From Amycolatopsis acididurans (GTDB lineage Bacteria > Actinomycetota > Actinomycetes > Mycobacteriales > Pseudonocardiaceae), in contig NZ_JAAXLS010000011.1 in assembly GCF_012328925.1 (NCBI RefSeq), forward strand, positions 1 to 64,000: a DNA stretch of 64,000 nt, read 5' to 3'. The position numbers and the translations under genes are program-made. The notes beneath the pieces are model-generated. The model searched no databases. It saw only the letters and a program-made list of their open reading frames with translations, and was not told the origin of the DNA. Position 1 is the stretch's first letter. Each line of letters opens with the position of its first letter. This document shows, piece by piece, positions 18,314-28,149 of the stretch.

Positions 18314-18900
18314 TGGACACCGCACACCGCGACGCGCTCGCGCGAGAACTGCGGCGTGCACTGACGTCGGCGTGCCCCGGCTCGCGAACCGACCTGAGCG
18401 GTTCGCTGGCCCGGGGCACCGCCGACGTCTTCAGCGATGTCGACCTGAGATGGACCGTCCCCGACGACGAGTTCGCCGACGCGGTCGCCGGGTTGACCGG
18501 GGTGCTGGAGCAGGTGTGGCCGGTCGCGACGGTGCGCACGCAGGAGTCCGCCCAGCGGTGGCGGGTGCTCGCGTCGTTCCGGGACCTGCCGCTGTTCTGG
18601 CAGCTGGACCTCGACGTCCGCGCCGAGTCCTGCCCGGACGATGCGGCGGTGGACGAGCCCCCGGCGGCGAGCGCACTGGCGGACGGGATCGCGACGGTCA
18701 GGGCCGTGCTGCGGGGGCAGCCGGCCACCGCCGTGAGCCTGCTGGACCGGGCGCTGATCAACGTCAAGTCCGAAGCCACGGCGACGGGCCAATGGCGCGA
18801 AGACATCGCCCGCCTGGCCGCGGCGGCGGCCGAACTGGACCCGGAGGCGCGGGAGCCGGCCGATGAGCTCGTGACGCTGGCGACCGAGTACCTGCACTAG
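18313..18900 (+). CDS. Pol-beta-like nucleotidyltransferase domain protein
   Basis: A 195-residue protein. The minimal nucleotidyltransferase signature GSLARGTADVFSDVDL (about 35 to 50; GS followed by DxD) is complete, followed by a helical region. The family includes aminoglycoside and lincosamide adenylyltransferases and the MNT toxin-antitoxin partners. The ATG overlaps the ilvD stop (TGATG), so it is probably co-translated with ilvD although no metabolic link is evident. Substrate unknown. Confidence 0.7.
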   Translation: MDTAHRDALARELRRALTSACPGSRTDLSGSLARGTADVFSDVDLRWTVPDDEFADAVAGLTGVLEQVWPVATVRTQESAQRWRVLASFRDLPLFWQLDLDVRAESCPDDAAVDEPPAASALADGIATVRAVLRGQPATAVSLLDRALINVKSEATATGQWREDIARLAAAAAELDPEAREPADELVTLATEYLH

Positions 18901-19056
18901 GGGCGATGGTTCGCCGCACGTCGCCGCTGGGCGACGCACGCCTTCGCTGCGGCAATGCCGCTGAGCACTAGAGCGCAGCGGCGCAGCCTCTCGCCCTTGG
19001 TCAGCTGGTCGTCGCGCAACTGCCAGCTCCCAGCGGGCGGAGCGATCAGCTCTTTC

Positions 19057-19317
19057 TCAGCCAGCCATGACCGTTGTTGCCAGCGGCCAGCGGGAGAATC
19101 CCTGCAACCGGGCCAACTCGGTGATCATCGCCTCCGACAACGGATGTGCGGCCCAGATCGGCACCTCGGACGGTTCCCCCGGCGGCCGCACCCTCGCCAG
19201 CTCGCGCAGGACGAACCGCCGCGCCGCGTCGGCGTTCTGCGTCCAGGGGCGGATCCGGTCGGCCAGAATCCACAGCGCGACCAGTGCGATCAGCCCGGCC
19301 CCGACAACATTCACCAC
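19057..19317 (-). CDS. Small single-span membrane protein
   Basis: An 86-residue protein with one N-terminal hydrophobic segment (GAGLIALVALWILA) and a charged cytoplasmic domain containing SEVPIWAAHPLSEAMITELARLQGF. Starts with GTG (GTG at 19314 also possible). I do not recognise the family. It lies between ilvD and the DoxX gene, on the same strand as the latter and 34 bp after it. Confidence 0.55.
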   Translation of the reverse strand: MVNVVGAGLIALVALWILADRIRPWTQNADAARRFVLRELARVRPPGEPSEVPIWAAHPLSEAMITELARLQGFSRWPLATTVMAG

Positions 19318-19351
19318 GCCGTGAACGTTATCGAGTCCGGCGCGTGTCCTC

Positions 19352-19981
19352 CTACCGGAATGCCGTGATCAGCACCGCGACGGCGCCCGCGGCCAGGATG
19401 AGGAACGCGATGCCGAACGGCCATGGCTTGCGCCGCCACGGGGTGTGCACGTCGATGGCGATCCGGCCGGGGCCGGTGAACAGCAGCGCGAGTGCGACAC
19501 CGGCGAGCACCGCGTGGTACTCGAAGCCGCCTTCGCCGTGCTGGAAGAAACCTTGGTGATACGTCAGGTAAACGGCGTTCGCCGTGACGGCGAGCAAAGC
19601 GCCGGCGGCGACCGGGGTGAAAAGGCCGAGAATGAGCAGCCCGCTGCCCGCGATCTCGGTTACCCCGCCCACCCAGGCCAGCACCGTTGTCTGCGACGTA
19701 TAGCCCTGTTCGGCGAGCGTCCGTGCGAACTCGGCGATGCCGGGCCCGCCGAAAAGACCGAACACCTTCTGCAAACCGTGTGCCCCCAATGCGACGCCGA
19801 GCACGATCCGCAGCACCAGCAGGCCGAAGTCCAGCCCGCCGTGCCACCGGCTGACCGGCGCATCGTCGTAGGCCAAACGGTCCTCTGGTTCGGCGATCTC
19901 GGAATCCGGGCGCTGCGCTTCGTAATAGCCCGAATCCTCGAAGACGTTGTGGCGGCCGTACTCATCGCTTTGGGTTGTCAC
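19352..19981 (-). CDS. DoxX-family membrane protein
   Basis: A four-helix integral membrane protein of about 209 residues with a soluble N-terminal region of about 45 residues. DoxX features are GVALGAHGLQKVFGLFGGPGI and GGVTEIAGSGLLILGLFTPVAAGAL. It corresponds to Rv3005c, which in M. tuberculosis forms a membrane-associated oxidoreductase complex with SodA and SseA. The GTG at 19981 was chosen; an ATG at 19999 adds six residues, and neither has a clear ribosome site. A role in oxidative-stress protection is inferred from the family. Confidence 0.85.
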   Translation of the reverse strand: MTTQSDEYGRHNVFEDSGYYEAQRPDSEIAEPEDRLAYDDAPVSRWHGGLDFGLLVLRIVLGVALGAHGLQKVFGLFGGPGIAEFARTLAEQGYTSQTTVLAWVGGVTEIAGSGLLILGLFTPVAAGALLAVTANAVYLTYHQGFFQHGEGGFEYHAVLAGVALALLFTGPGRIAIDVHTPWRRKPWPFGIAFLILAAGAVAVLITAFR

Positions 19982-20029
19982 GCGCGCAGAGTAGGCCATG
20001 AACGGGTTTCAACGCAGCACTTTCTTTCG

Positions 20030-20953
20030 TCAATATTCTCCGTGCACGAGATTGTGCGGAAGTTCGCCGCTGACATACCGTTCGATTTCCGCCGCGGCCA
20101 CAGCGTAGGAACGCCGCTGCGATCCCTTCACCGAACCGGCGACGTGCGGTGTCAGCAGGAGGTTCGGCGCCGTCCACAATGGATGACCCGCGGGCAGTGG
20201 TTCCGGATCGGTGACGTCGAGTGCCGCACGCAGCCGCCCGGACTCCAGTTCGGTCAGCAACGCGGCCGTGTCCACGACGGGCCCGCGCGCGGCGTTGACC
20301 AGCACGGCGCCATCCCCCATGGCGGCCAGGAAATCCGCGCCGGCCATGCCCCGCGTACGCGAGGTCAGCGGCACCATCAGCACGACCACGTCCTGCGTGC
20401 CCAGCAACTCCGGCAGCTCGTCCACGGACCGCACGCCGTCGCGCGAGGTGGAGCCCACCAGCGTCACGGCCGCGTCGAACGGTTCGAGCCTGCGGCGCAG
20501 CTGGTCACCGAGATCGCCGGCGCCGATAATGAGAACACGCTTGTCCTGCAACGTATCCGTCGTGTGCTGGTCCCAGCGCTGCGCACGCCGCGCGGCCGCG
20601 AATTCGGTCGTCTCGCGGTACATCGCCAGCAGAGCGGCCACGACCCACTCGGCGGTGCTGCCGCCGTGCGCGCCACGGCAGGTCGACAGCAGTACCCCGT
20701 CGGGCAGCACGTCGAGCCATTCGTCGGCGCCGGCGGACAGCAGCTGGACGAGCTTCAGGTTCGGCATCCGGTCCAGCAACGCCGCGCAGTCCCCGGCCGG
20801 GCGGACGCCGGGAATCAGCACCTCGGCGTCTTCGGCCTCGGGCGGCAGTGGCTCGTCCCAGGAGTAGCGGACGGCCTTGACGCCCGGCACCTTCTCCAGC
20901 GCTTGAACACCGTCCTCGTCGGGTACCAGCACAGTCAGAGTCACGGTGGCCAC
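20030..20953 (-). CDS. D-isomer-specific 2-hydroxyacid dehydrogenase
   Basis: A 307-residue NAD-dependent dehydrogenase. The Rossmann motif is GAGDLG near 144 and the catalytic Arg (VNAARGPVVD), Glu (DVTDPEPLP) and His (LTPHVAGS) are all present. It lacks the C-terminal ACT and intervening domains of the serA in this window, so it belongs to the short phosphoglycerate/glyoxylate/hydroxypyruvate reductase group. Substrate not determinable. It is divergent from the lipoprotein gene, 54 bp between starts. Confidence 0.9.
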   Translation of the reverse strand: MATVTLTVLVPDEDGVQALEKVPGVKAVRYSWDEPLPPEAEDAEVLIPGVRPAGDCAALLDRMPNLKLVQLLSAGADEWLDVLPDGVLLSTCRGAHGGSTAEWVVAALLAMYRETTEFAAARRAQRWDQHTTDTLQDKRVLIIGAGDLGDQLRRRLEPFDAAVTLVGSTSRDGVRSVDELPELLGTQDVVVLMVPLTSRTRGMAGADFLAAMGDGAVLVNAARGPVVDTAALLTELESGRLRAALDVTDPEPLPAGHPLWTAPNLLLTPHVAGSVKGSQRRSYAVAAAEIERYVSGELPHNLVHGEY

Positions 20954-21007
20954 CGTAGCCAGGGCGCTTACCGGTTGCTCACGTATGGGGTTTTAGGCTG
21001 GTGATCT

Positions 21008-22201
21008 ATGCATATCCGGTTGGGGAGGACACCGTGGCTGCTCGCGGCCGCGGGACTCGTGCTGTCCGGCTGCGCCAAGTTCGACGACCGCGCGGCGGGC
21101 CAGACGTTCGCGCCCGCGCCGCAGCTGAGCGCCCCCGCCGGGCCTCAGCCACAACTTCCGGAGATCGACGGCAACTCGAGCGGCAACTCGGCCCGGCCGA
21201 ATCCGGCCCCGACCCCGGTACCCCCGCCGCAGGGCTGCACGGACTACGACAAGGCGGTCATCGCGACCTGCCTGGACACGGTGTCGGCGGTGGCCGCGCT
21301 GCCCGGTGACGGCTCGACCCCGAGCGCACTGGCCGGCGAGCGCAAGAGCGGCCGCGTCATGCTGGTCACGGCCGGGAAGGCCGCCACCGAGCTGACGAGC
21401 CTGCAGGTCGACGCGTCGGGCGACGGCGGTCTCACCGGGCTCGCGCTGTCCCCGACCTATGCCGAGGACCAGCTGGTTTTCGCCTACATCACCACGGCCA
21501 CGGACAACCGGGTCGTGCGCTTCACCAAGGGCCAGGCGCCGAAGCCGGTGCTCACCGGCATTCCGAAGGGTGCGACGGGCAACCGCGGCGCGATCACCTC
21601 GGACGGCAAGGGTGCGCTGCTCGTGGCCACCGGCGACGCGGGCAACGCGTCGGCGGCCGCCGACCCGGCTTCGCTGGCGGGCAAGATCCTGCGTATCGAC
21701 ACGGCCGGCGCGGCCGCGAAGGGCAACCCGGCGGACGGTTCGCGCACCTATGCGACCGGCGTGCACTCCCCCGGTGGGCTCTGCAAGGCCGCCGACGGTT
21801 CGCGGGTGTGGCTCACCGACAGGTCCTCCACGCAGGACGTGCTCTTCCGGGTGCAGGCGGGCGCGTCACTGGCGGTGCCCGCCTGGACGTGGCCGGACAA
21901 GCCGGGCCTCGCGGGCTGTGCCGACGGCGGCGATTCGGTCATGATCGGCACGTCGACGGCGGGCAACGTCCAGCAGGTCCCGATCACGCTCGACGGTGCG
22001 GTCGGCGGCCGGCCCAAGGCGATCATGGACGGCAAGAACGGCACGGGCTACGGCCGGTACGGCGGCATGGACCCGATCAGCAGCCAGTTCGCGCTGGTGG
22101 GGACGGTCAACAAGGACGGCGGCAAGCCGGTGAGCAGCGACGACCGCGTCGTGGTCATCCAGCTGCAGCCGAGCCCCAACGGCGGCACCGGCAAGGACTA
22201 G
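21008..22201 (+). CDS. LppZ-like lipoprotein with sugar-dehydrogenase beta-propeller
   Basis: A 397-residue predicted lipoprotein: signal peptide with lipobox LSGC, lipidated Cys22, then a Pro/Ala-rich linker (about 25 to 75). The rest resembles the soluble glucose/sorbosone dehydrogenase propeller (GLTGLALSPTYAEDQLVFAYITTATDNRVVRF and TYATGVHSPGGL), as in LppZ (Rv3006). Conserved residues that bind PQQ in true dehydrogenases could not be confirmed. It would sit on the outer face of the membrane. Confidence 0.85.
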   Translation: MHIRLGRTPWLLAAAGLVLSGCAKFDDRAAGQTFAPAPQLSAPAGPQPQLPEIDGNSSGNSARPNPAPTPVPPPQGCTDYDKAVIATCLDTVSAVAALPGDGSTPSALAGERKSGRVMLVTAGKAATELTSLQVDASGDGGLTGLALSPTYAEDQLVFAYITTATDNRVVRFTKGQAPKPVLTGIPKGATGNRGAITSDGKGALLVATGDAGNASAAADPASLAGKILRIDTAGAAAKGNPADGSRTYATGVHSPGGLCKAADGSRVWLTDRSSTQDVLFRVQAGASLAVPAWTWPDKPGLAGCADGGDSVMIGTSTAGNVQQVPITLDGAVGGRPKAIMDGKNGTGYGRYGGMDPISSQFALVGTVNKDGGKPVSSDDRVVVIQLQPSPNGGTGKD

Positions 22202-22218
22202 CGGCAGCGCCCGCACTC

Positions 22219-22728
22219 TCACCGCCGGTTGGCAGGCGTCCCCCGCCGCCGCGCCAGCCGCACGTCCCACGTCGCCGCGAACAGCGACACCAGACAGCAC
22301 ACCAGCGCCAGGTACCGCCCGAACCCGCCGTAGATCCCCACGCCACCCTGTTCCAGCAGCAGCCGCGCGTCCTCGTCGAACTGGCGGTCGATGACCACCC
22401 AGCCCAGCACCATGAGCACCAGCGCCACCAGTGACGCGATCAGCCACAGGTGCGGCAGCCCGCTGACCCTGGCCTTCCGGTTCTGACCGAGAACCGCCAC
22501 CGCGATTCCGGCCAGCAGCAACAGCAACGGCCCCGCGTACGCCAGGAAGCCCGTGGTGAAGGCGTTCCGCGCGACCTCACCCGCGGGCGACTCCCGCAGT
22601 GCCTCCTCCGCGTCCTGGTTGGTCGCGGTCAGGTTCGTCCACGGCAGGAACAACGTCCCCACCGCGACGAGCCCCGACCCCAGTGCGACCCACTCGCGCC
22701 ACGAGACCTCGCGCGCCGAGAAAGCCAT
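22219..22728 (-). CDS. Four-helix membrane protein, unknown function
   Basis: A 169-residue protein with four hydrophobic segments (near residues 13-28, 65-83, 92-112 and 136-153) and a basic C-terminal end. The first loop (LPWTNLTATNQDAEEALRES) is short and polar. I do not recognise a family. It begins four bases after the gatB stop on the same strand, so it may be the last gene of the gatCAB transcript. Confidence 0.75.
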   Translation of the reverse strand: MAFSAREVSWREWVALGSGLVAVGTLFLPWTNLTATNQDAEEALRESPAGEVARNAFTTGFLAYAGPLLLLLAGIAVAVLGQNRKARVSGLPHLWLIASLVALVLMVLGWVVIDRQFDEDARLLLEQGGVGIYGGFGRYLALVCCLVSLFAATWDVRLARRRGTPANRR

Positions 22729-22732
22729 CGGT

Positions 22733-24238
22733 TCAGGCGCCGACCCGCTCGATGATCAGCTCACGCACGCGCTTCGCGTCGGCCTGGCCCTTCGTCGCCT
22801 TCATCACGGCACCGACGATCGCACCGGCCGCGGCGACCTTGCCGCCCCGGATCTTCTCCGCGACGTCCGGCTGCGCCGCCAATGCCTCGTCCACGGCCGC
22901 GAGCAGCGCCGAGTCGTCCGAGACGACCTTCAGGCCGCGCTTGTCCACGACCTCGTCCGGCTCGCCCTCGCCCTCGAGCACGCCCTTGACGACCTCACGC
23001 GCGAGCTTGTTGGTCAGCTCCCCGGAGGCGACCAGCTCGATCACCCGCGCGACCTGCGCCGGGGTGATCGCCAGCGCGGCCAGCTCGACCTCGCGCGCGT
23101 TGGCCTCCTGCGTCAGGAAGTTGACCCACCAGCCACGCGCGTCGCCCGGCTTCGCCCCGGCCGCGACCGTGGCCTCGACCAGCTCCACGGCACCCGAGTT
23201 GAACAGGTCCCGCAGCTCCTCGGCCGTCAGCTCCCACTCGGTCTGGATCCGCTTGCGCCGCGCCGCCGGCATCTCGGGCAGCGTGCCGCGCAGCTGCTCG
23301 ATCCACTCCTTCGTCGGCGCCATCGGCACCAGGTCGGGCTCCGGGAAGTACCGGTAGTCCTCCGCGGTCTCCTTGGTGCGCCCGGACGAGGTGGTGCCGT
23401 CGGCCTCCTGGAAGTGGCGCGTCTCCTGCGTCACCGTGCCGCCGCCGGCCAGCACCGCGGCCTGCCGCGTCATCTCGTACCGCACGGCACGCTCGACGCT
23501 GCGCAGCGAGTTGACGTTCTTCGTCTCGGTGCGCGTGCCGAACTCGCTCGCGTCCTTGGCCATGAGCGACACGTTCGCGTCGCACCGCAGCGATCCCTGG
23601 TCCATCCGCACGTCGGAAACACCCAGCGCCCGCAACAGATCCCGCAGCGCGGTGACGTACGCGCGCGCCACCTCGGGCGCCCGCTCCCCCGTGCCGGCGA
23701 TCGGCTTCGTGACGATCTCGATCAGCGGCACGCCGGCGCGGTTGTAGTCCAGCAGCGAGTGCTCGGCACCATGGATCCGGCCGGTCGCGCCGCCGATGTG
23801 CAGCGACTTGCCGGTGTCCTCCTCCATGTGCGCGCGCTCGATCTCGACCCGCACGACCTCACCGTCGTCCAGCGTCACGTCGAGGTAGCCGTTGAACGCG
23901 ATCGGCTCGTCGTACTGCGAGGTCTGGAAGTTCTTCGGCATGTCCGGATAGAAGTAGTTCTTCCGGGCGAAGCGGCACCACGGCGCGATCTCGCAGTTGA
24001 GCGCGAGCCCGATGCGGATCGCGGACTCGACCGCCTTGCCGTTGACGACCGGCAGCGAGCCGGGCAGGCCGAGGCAGGTCGGGCAGACGTGCGTGTTGGG
24101 CTCGCCGCCGAAGGTGTTCTCGCAGCCGCAGAACATCTTCGTGTTCGTGTTGAGCTCGACGTGCACCTCGAGTCCGAGCACCGGGTCGAACCGCTCGATG
24201 ACCTCGGCGTAGTCCATCAGGTCGGCGACCGCGGTCAC
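22733..24238 (-). CDS. gatB: Asp-tRNA(Asn)/Glu-tRNA(Gln) amidotransferase subunit B
   Basis: A 501-residue subunit that activates misacylated tRNA and receives ammonia from GatA. The cradle domain contains [19 protein letters not shown] and a zinc-type Cys pair (FCGC and CPTC), and the C-terminal tail domain (about 350 to 501) contains the YqeY-like region. The GTG start overlaps the gatA stop by four bases. Presence of the complex implies that Gln-tRNA and/or Asn-tRNA is made indirectly. Confidence 0.96.
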   Translation of the reverse strand: MTAVADLMDYAEVIERFDPVLGLEVHVELNTNTKMFCGCENTFGGEPNTHVCPTCLGLPGSLPVVNGKAVESAIRIGLALNCEIAPWCRFARKNYFYPDMPKNFQTSQYDEPIAFNGYLDVTLDDGEVVRVEIERAHMEEDTGKSLHIGGATGRIHGAEHSLLDYNRAGVPLIEIVTKPIAGTGERAPEVARAYVTALRDLLRALGVSDVRMDQGSLRCDANVSLMAKDASEFGTRTETKNVNSLRSVERAVRYEMTRQAAVLAGGGTVTQETRHFQEADGTTSSGRTKETAEDYRYFPEPDLVPMAPTKEWIEQLRGTLPEMPAARRKRIQTEWELTAEELRDLFNSGAVELVEATVAAGAKPGDARGWWVNFLTQEANAREVELAALAITPAQVARVIELVASGELTNKLAREVVKGVLEGEGEPDEVVDKRGLKVVSDDSALLAAVDEALAAQPDVAEKIRGGKVAAAGAIVGAVMKATKGQADAKRVRELIIERVGA

Positions 24239-25728
24239 GCCGACACCCCCTTCAGCTCCGGAATCCGGTCCAGGATCGGGCCTCGCGCCACCTCGTACGC
24301 CGCGCCGACGCGGTAGAGCCGCTCGTCGGCCAGCGCGGGCGCCATGATCTGCAGCCCTACCGGCAGGTTGTCCTCTTCGGACAGTCCACTCGGGACGCTC
24401 ATCGCGGCGTTGCCCGCCAGGTTCGCGGGAATCGAGCAGATGTCGGACAGGTACATGGCCAGCGGGTCGTCCACGCGCTCGCCGATCTTGAACGCCGTGG
24501 TGGGCGTGGTCGGCGACACGAGCACGTCCACCTTCTCGAAGGCGGCGGCAAAGTCCCGTGTGATCAAGGTGCGGACCTTCTGGGCCGAGCCGTAGTAGGC
24601 GTCGTAGTAGCCCGAGGACAGCGCGTACGTGCCGAGCATGATGCGCCGCTTGACCTCCGCGCCGAACCCGGCCTCGCGGGTCAGCGCCATGACTTCCTCG
24701 GCGCTGTGCTCGCCGTCGTCGGCAACCCGCAGGCCGTAACGCATGGCGTCGAAGCGGGCGAGGTTGGAGGAGGCCTCGCTCGGCGCGATCAGGTAGTAGG
24801 CGGGCAGCGCGTAGGTGAAGTTCGGGCACGAGACCTCGACGACCTCGGCGCCGAGCGCGCGCAACTGCTCGACAGCGGCCTCGAAGGACCGCGACACGCC
24901 GGCCTGGTAACCCTCGCCGGAGAACTCGCTGACCACGCCGACCTTGATGCCCTTGAGATCACCCTTGAGGCCCTCGCGCGCCGCGGCGACGACCGGCGGC
25001 ACCGGCGCGTCGATCGAGGTGGAGTCGAGCGGGTCGTGACCGGCGATGACCTCGTGCAGCAGCGCGGCGTCGAGCACCGTGCGCGCGCACGGGCCGGCCT
25101 GGTCCAGTGACGAGGAGAACGCGACAAGTCCGTACCGGGAAACCCCGCCGTAGGTGGGCTTCACGCCGACGGTGCCGGTCACCGCGCCGGGCTGGCGGAT
25201 CGAGCCGCCGGTGTCGGTGCCGATGGCCAGCGGCGCCTCGAACGCGGCCAGCGACGCCGACGAGCCACCGCCCGAACCGCCGGGGATGCGCTCCCGGTCC
25301 CACGGGTTGCGCGTCGCGCCGAACGCCGAGTTCTCGGTGGAGGAGCCCATCGCGAACTCGTCCATGTTGGTCTTGCCGAGGATCGGCACACCCGCTTCCC
25401 GGAGCTTGCGCGTCACGGTCGCGTCGTAGGGCGGGATCCAGCCTTCGAGGGTCTTCGACCCGCATGTGGTGGGGATGCCCTTGGTGGTCAGCACGTCCTT
25501 GAGCGCCAGCGGCACGCCCGCCAGCGGCGACGCCGGCGTGGCGGCCTCGTCCACCGCCTTCGCGGCGGCCAGCGCACCCTCGGCGTCGACATGCAGGAAC
25601 GCGTGCACGGCGCCGTCGACCTGCGCGATCCGGTCCAGGTGGGCCTGGGTCACCTCGACCGAGGACACCTCCCGGCCGTGGATTTTCTCCGCGAGATCGG
25701 CCGCCGTGAGCCTTGTTAAGTCGGTCAC
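24235..25728 (-). CDS. gatA: Asp-tRNA(Asn)/Glu-tRNA(Gln) amidotransferase subunit A
   Basis: The 497-residue glutaminase subunit of the amidase-signature family. Catalytic Lys is in [14 protein letters not shown], and the two serines are in [14 protein letters not shown] and [10 protein letters not shown]. It releases ammonia from glutamine for GatB. Start and stop both overlap neighbours by four bases (gatC upstream, gatB downstream), giving a coupled gatC-gatA-gatB set. Confidence 0.97.
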   Translation of the reverse strand: MTDLTRLTAADLAEKIHGREVSSVEVTQAHLDRIAQVDGAVHAFLHVDAEGALAAAKAVDEAATPASPLAGVPLALKDVLTTKGIPTTCGSKTLEGWIPPYDATVTRKLREAGVPILGKTNMDEFAMGSSTENSAFGATRNPWDRERIPGGSGGGSSASLAAFEAPLAIGTDTGGSIRQPGAVTGTVGVKPTYGGVSRYGLVAFSSSLDQAGPCARTVLDAALLHEVIAGHDPLDSTSIDAPVPPVVAAAREGLKGDLKGIKVGVVSEFSGEGYQAGVSRSFEAAVEQLRALGAEVVEVSCPNFTYALPAYYLIAPSEASSNLARFDAMRYGLRVADDGEHSAEEVMALTREAGFGAEVKRRIMLGTYALSSGYYDAYYGSAQKVRTLITRDFAAAFEKVDVLVSPTTPTTAFKIGERVDDPLAMYLSDICSIPANLAGNAAMSVPSGLSEEDNLPVGLQIMAPALADERLYRVGAAYEVARGPILDRIPELKGVSA

Positions 25729-26024
25729 TGTTCCTCCCCCAGAATCCGCGGCACCCGGAAACGCCCCTCCTCGGCGGCCGGCGCGCCGGCCAGCGCCTGC
25801 TGCTGCGACAGACTCGGGCGGACGGTGTCCTCCCGGAAGATGTTGGTCAGCGGCACGGCATGCGACGTCGGCGGGATGTCGTTCTGCGCGACTTCCCCGA
25901 CCTTCGCGACGGCATCAAGGATCTGGTCGAGCTGACCTGCGAAAACGTCGAGCTCGTCCTCGGTGACCGCCAGCCTGGCGAGTTTGGCGAGGTGCGCGAC
26001 CTCGTCACGCGAAATGTTGGGCAC
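25725..26024 (-). CDS. gatC: Asp-tRNA(Asn)/Glu-tRNA(Gln) amidotransferase subunit C
   Basis: A 99-residue subunit that wraps around and stabilises GatA and GatB. The N-terminal pattern [33 protein letters not shown] is typical. The start is GTG. It is the first gene of gatCAB and divergent from the ACT-domain gene, with 216 bp between the start codons. Confidence 0.95.
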   Translation of the reverse strand: MPNISRDEVAHLAKLARLAVTEDELDVFAGQLDQILDAVAKVGEVAQNDIPPTSHAVPLTNIFREDTVRPSLSQQQALAGAPAAEEGRFRVPRILGEEQ

Positions 26025-26240
26025 GCGGGTTACTCCCGGGGTGTGCTGTGCATGGGTTCGGTAAGCAGCAAGTCTATGGCGGACGCCCTCGGCGGCTCGA
26101 CTGGGTTATGCACAGCTTGTGTGCGGAACGGTCTCGGTACGCGGACAGTCACTCCCGGCAGCAGGCTCCGTCTGTCACAATCAGCGGCCGGCGTGCGCTT
26201 CACGGCAAGGCTGGGGCGCCCATTCCCGAGAGGGGTTCGC

Positions 26241-26894
26241 GTGTCCTTCCTGATCCGGGTGCAGCTCCCGGACTCGCCAGGCACCCTGGGTGCTGTCGCG
26301 ACGGCGCTCGGCACGATCGGGGCGGACATTCTCAGCGTGGACGTGGTGGAGCGCACGGGCGGCGTCGCGATCGACGACCTCGTGATCGAACTGCCCTCGG
26401 GCCGCCTGCCCGACGCGTTGATCACGGCGGCGGAAAGCGTGCCGGGCGTCGAGGTCGACGCGGTCCGCCCCTACGCCGGCGTGCTGGACACGCATCGCGA
26501 ACTCGAACTCGTCGAGGAGATCGCCGCGGCACCGGCGTCCGGGCTGGCGACCCTGGTCGAGGGCGTGCCGCGGATCATCCGGGCCGGCTGGTCCATCGTG
26601 GTCACTCAGGCGGGCGACGGGATTCAGCGGCTCGCGTCGTCCAGCGCCGCGCCGGAGGTGCCCATCACCGAGCTGCCGTGGCTGCCGCTGGAACGCGCCA
26701 CCGTGCTGGACGGCGAGGAATCCTGGGTGCCCGAGACGTGGCAGGAACTGGGCACCGAACTCGCCGCGACCCCGCTCGGCAAACCGGGCAAGGCGCTGCT
26801 GGTCGGCAGGCCAGGCGGGCCACTGTTCCGGGCCGCCGAGGTCGCCAGGCTGGCACATTTCGCCGGGATCGTGGCGGTCGTCCTCGACGGCTGA
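26241..26894 (+). CDS. ACT-domain protein
   Basis: A 217-residue protein with an N-terminal ACT domain (about 2 to 75, FLIRVQLPDSPGTLGAVATALGTIGADILSVDVVE), the fold used by amino-acid-responsive regulators. The rest (about 80 to 217) has no recognised catalytic motif. It corresponds to Rv3013, which occupies the same place beside gatCAB. The GTG at 26241 is the first start in front of the ACT domain. Ligand and target unknown. Confidence 0.85.
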   Translation: MSFLIRVQLPDSPGTLGAVATALGTIGADILSVDVVERTGGVAIDDLVIELPSGRLPDALITAAESVPGVEVDAVRPYAGVLDTHRELELVEEIAAAPASGLATLVEGVPRIIRAGWSIVVTQAGDGIQRLASSSAAPEVPITELPWLPLERATVLDGEESWVPETWQELGTELAATPLGKPGKALLVGRPGGPLFRAAEVARLAHFAGIVAVVLDG

Positions 26895-27011
26895 GCGGTC
26901 CTCGGCGTCAGTGCGTCAGGGGTCGTGCCGCCAACACGGGGGATGTGGCGTGTTCGCGGACGGTGAGGCCAGCAGGCCGTTGAGGTCCCTCCTCCGCTCC
27001 GCCGGCGACGG

Positions 27012-27965
27012 CTACATGTCGTGCTCCCAGCTGCCGCGCGTGTCGACGTCCGCGGCATCCGCCAGCGCCTCCAGCTCCGCGATCTCCTCATCGGCGAGCT
27101 CGATGCCGTGAGCTCGGACCAACCCGTCGATGTGACCCGCCTTCGTGACCCCGACGATCGGGGTGGTCCCCTTGGCGATGGCCCAGGCGGTGGCGACGTC
27201 GGCGGCGGACGCGCCCCGGCCCTCGCCGATCGCCCCCAGCCTGTCCGTCAGCGCCTGCAGCTGGGGCAGGATGCCGTTGTACACGGCCGCCCGGCCGCTG
27301 CCCTCCGGCAACGGATGGGCCGGGCTGTACCTGCCGGTCAGCGCCCCTTGCTCGAGGACCATGTAGGAAAAGAACCGCACGTCGTGCTCGCGGCAGTGAT
27401 CGAGAATGCCCGCGCGCTCAGAGCTCCGGTACAGGAGACTGTGGTGGTTCTGCACCGCCTCCACACGGAAGCCGGCCTCGCCGAGGATCTGATCGGCAAG
27501 AGCGATCTCCTTCAGGTTGTGGTTCGAGACGCCGACATGCCTGATCCTGCCGCTCTGCAGCAGCGGAATCAGAAGCGGCGTCCAACGGGCCACGTCGGCA
27601 GGGTTGTGGATCCAGTACAGATCCACATAGTCCGTACCCATTCGCTCGAGGCTCTGCTCCAGCATGTCCGCGACCGGATCGTCGCCGTCGCCCGCGACCT
27701 GCGGGGTGAACTTCGTCGACAGCTGGTACTCGCCGCGGGCGTAGCCCTTCAGCGCCTGAGCGAGGACCGTCTCCGAGTGGCCCATGCCGTACACCACCGC
27801 GGTGTCCCAGAGGGTGAACCCGTTCGATTGCGCCTTCTCGACGACCTTTCGCAGGCCGGACGCGGTCAGCTGACTGCCGAAATAGCCGTCGCCCACCTCG
27901 CCGCTGTCTCCCCAGGCCCACGTGCCCAACGCCACCGCCGGCGCTGTCAGCGTCTCGCTCGTCAT
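27012..27965 (-). CDS. Aldo/keto reductase
   Basis: A 317-residue NADPH-dependent oxidoreductase with a TIM-barrel fold. The catalytic tetrad is present as Asp54, Tyr59, Lys85 and His120 (WDTAVVYG, LSTKF, YWIHN). A strong ribosome site (GGAGG) precedes the ATG at 27965. It is transcribed divergently from a MmyB-type regulator that probably controls it. Substrate unknown; family members reduce aldehydes, ketones and sugars. Confidence 0.9.
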   Translation of the reverse strand: MTSETLTAPAVALGTWAWGDSGEVGDGYFGSQLTASGLRKVVEKAQSNGFTLWDTAVVYGMGHSETVLAQALKGYARGEYQLSTKFTPQVAGDGDDPVADMLEQSLERMGTDYVDLYWIHNPADVARWTPLLIPLLQSGRIRHVGVSNHNLKEIALADQILGEAGFRVEAVQNHHSLLYRSSERAGILDHCREHDVRFFSYMVLEQGALTGRYSPAHPLPEGSGRAAVYNGILPQLQALTDRLGAIGEGRGASAADVATAWAIAKGTTPIVGVTKAGHIDGLVRAHGIELADEEIAELEALADAADVDTRGSWEHDM

Positions 27966-28103
27966 GTCCCCTGCCTCCAGTGCTTGTTCTTCCGCCGTGG
28001 CAACTCGTGGTGAACGCCCCGACCGGCCTCGACGGGTATCTCGCCAGGGCCGTTCGATCCCCAGCAGACCGCGATCTCCGCCACCGGAGAAGGTCGCGTT
28101 TAT

Positions 28104-28126
28104 GGGGGGTATGACCTCAACCCCCC
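28104..28126. promoter_or_regulatory. Candidate operator in the reductase/regulator gap
   Basis: GGGGGGT and ACCCCCC form a 7-bp inverted repeat around nine bases, 24 bp before the regulator start and 138 bp before the reductase start. Symmetry and position suit autoregulation by the adjacent helix-turn-helix protein. Confidence 0.45.
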
Positions 28127-28149
28127 TCGCGCCGTGACCAGCGGCTACC

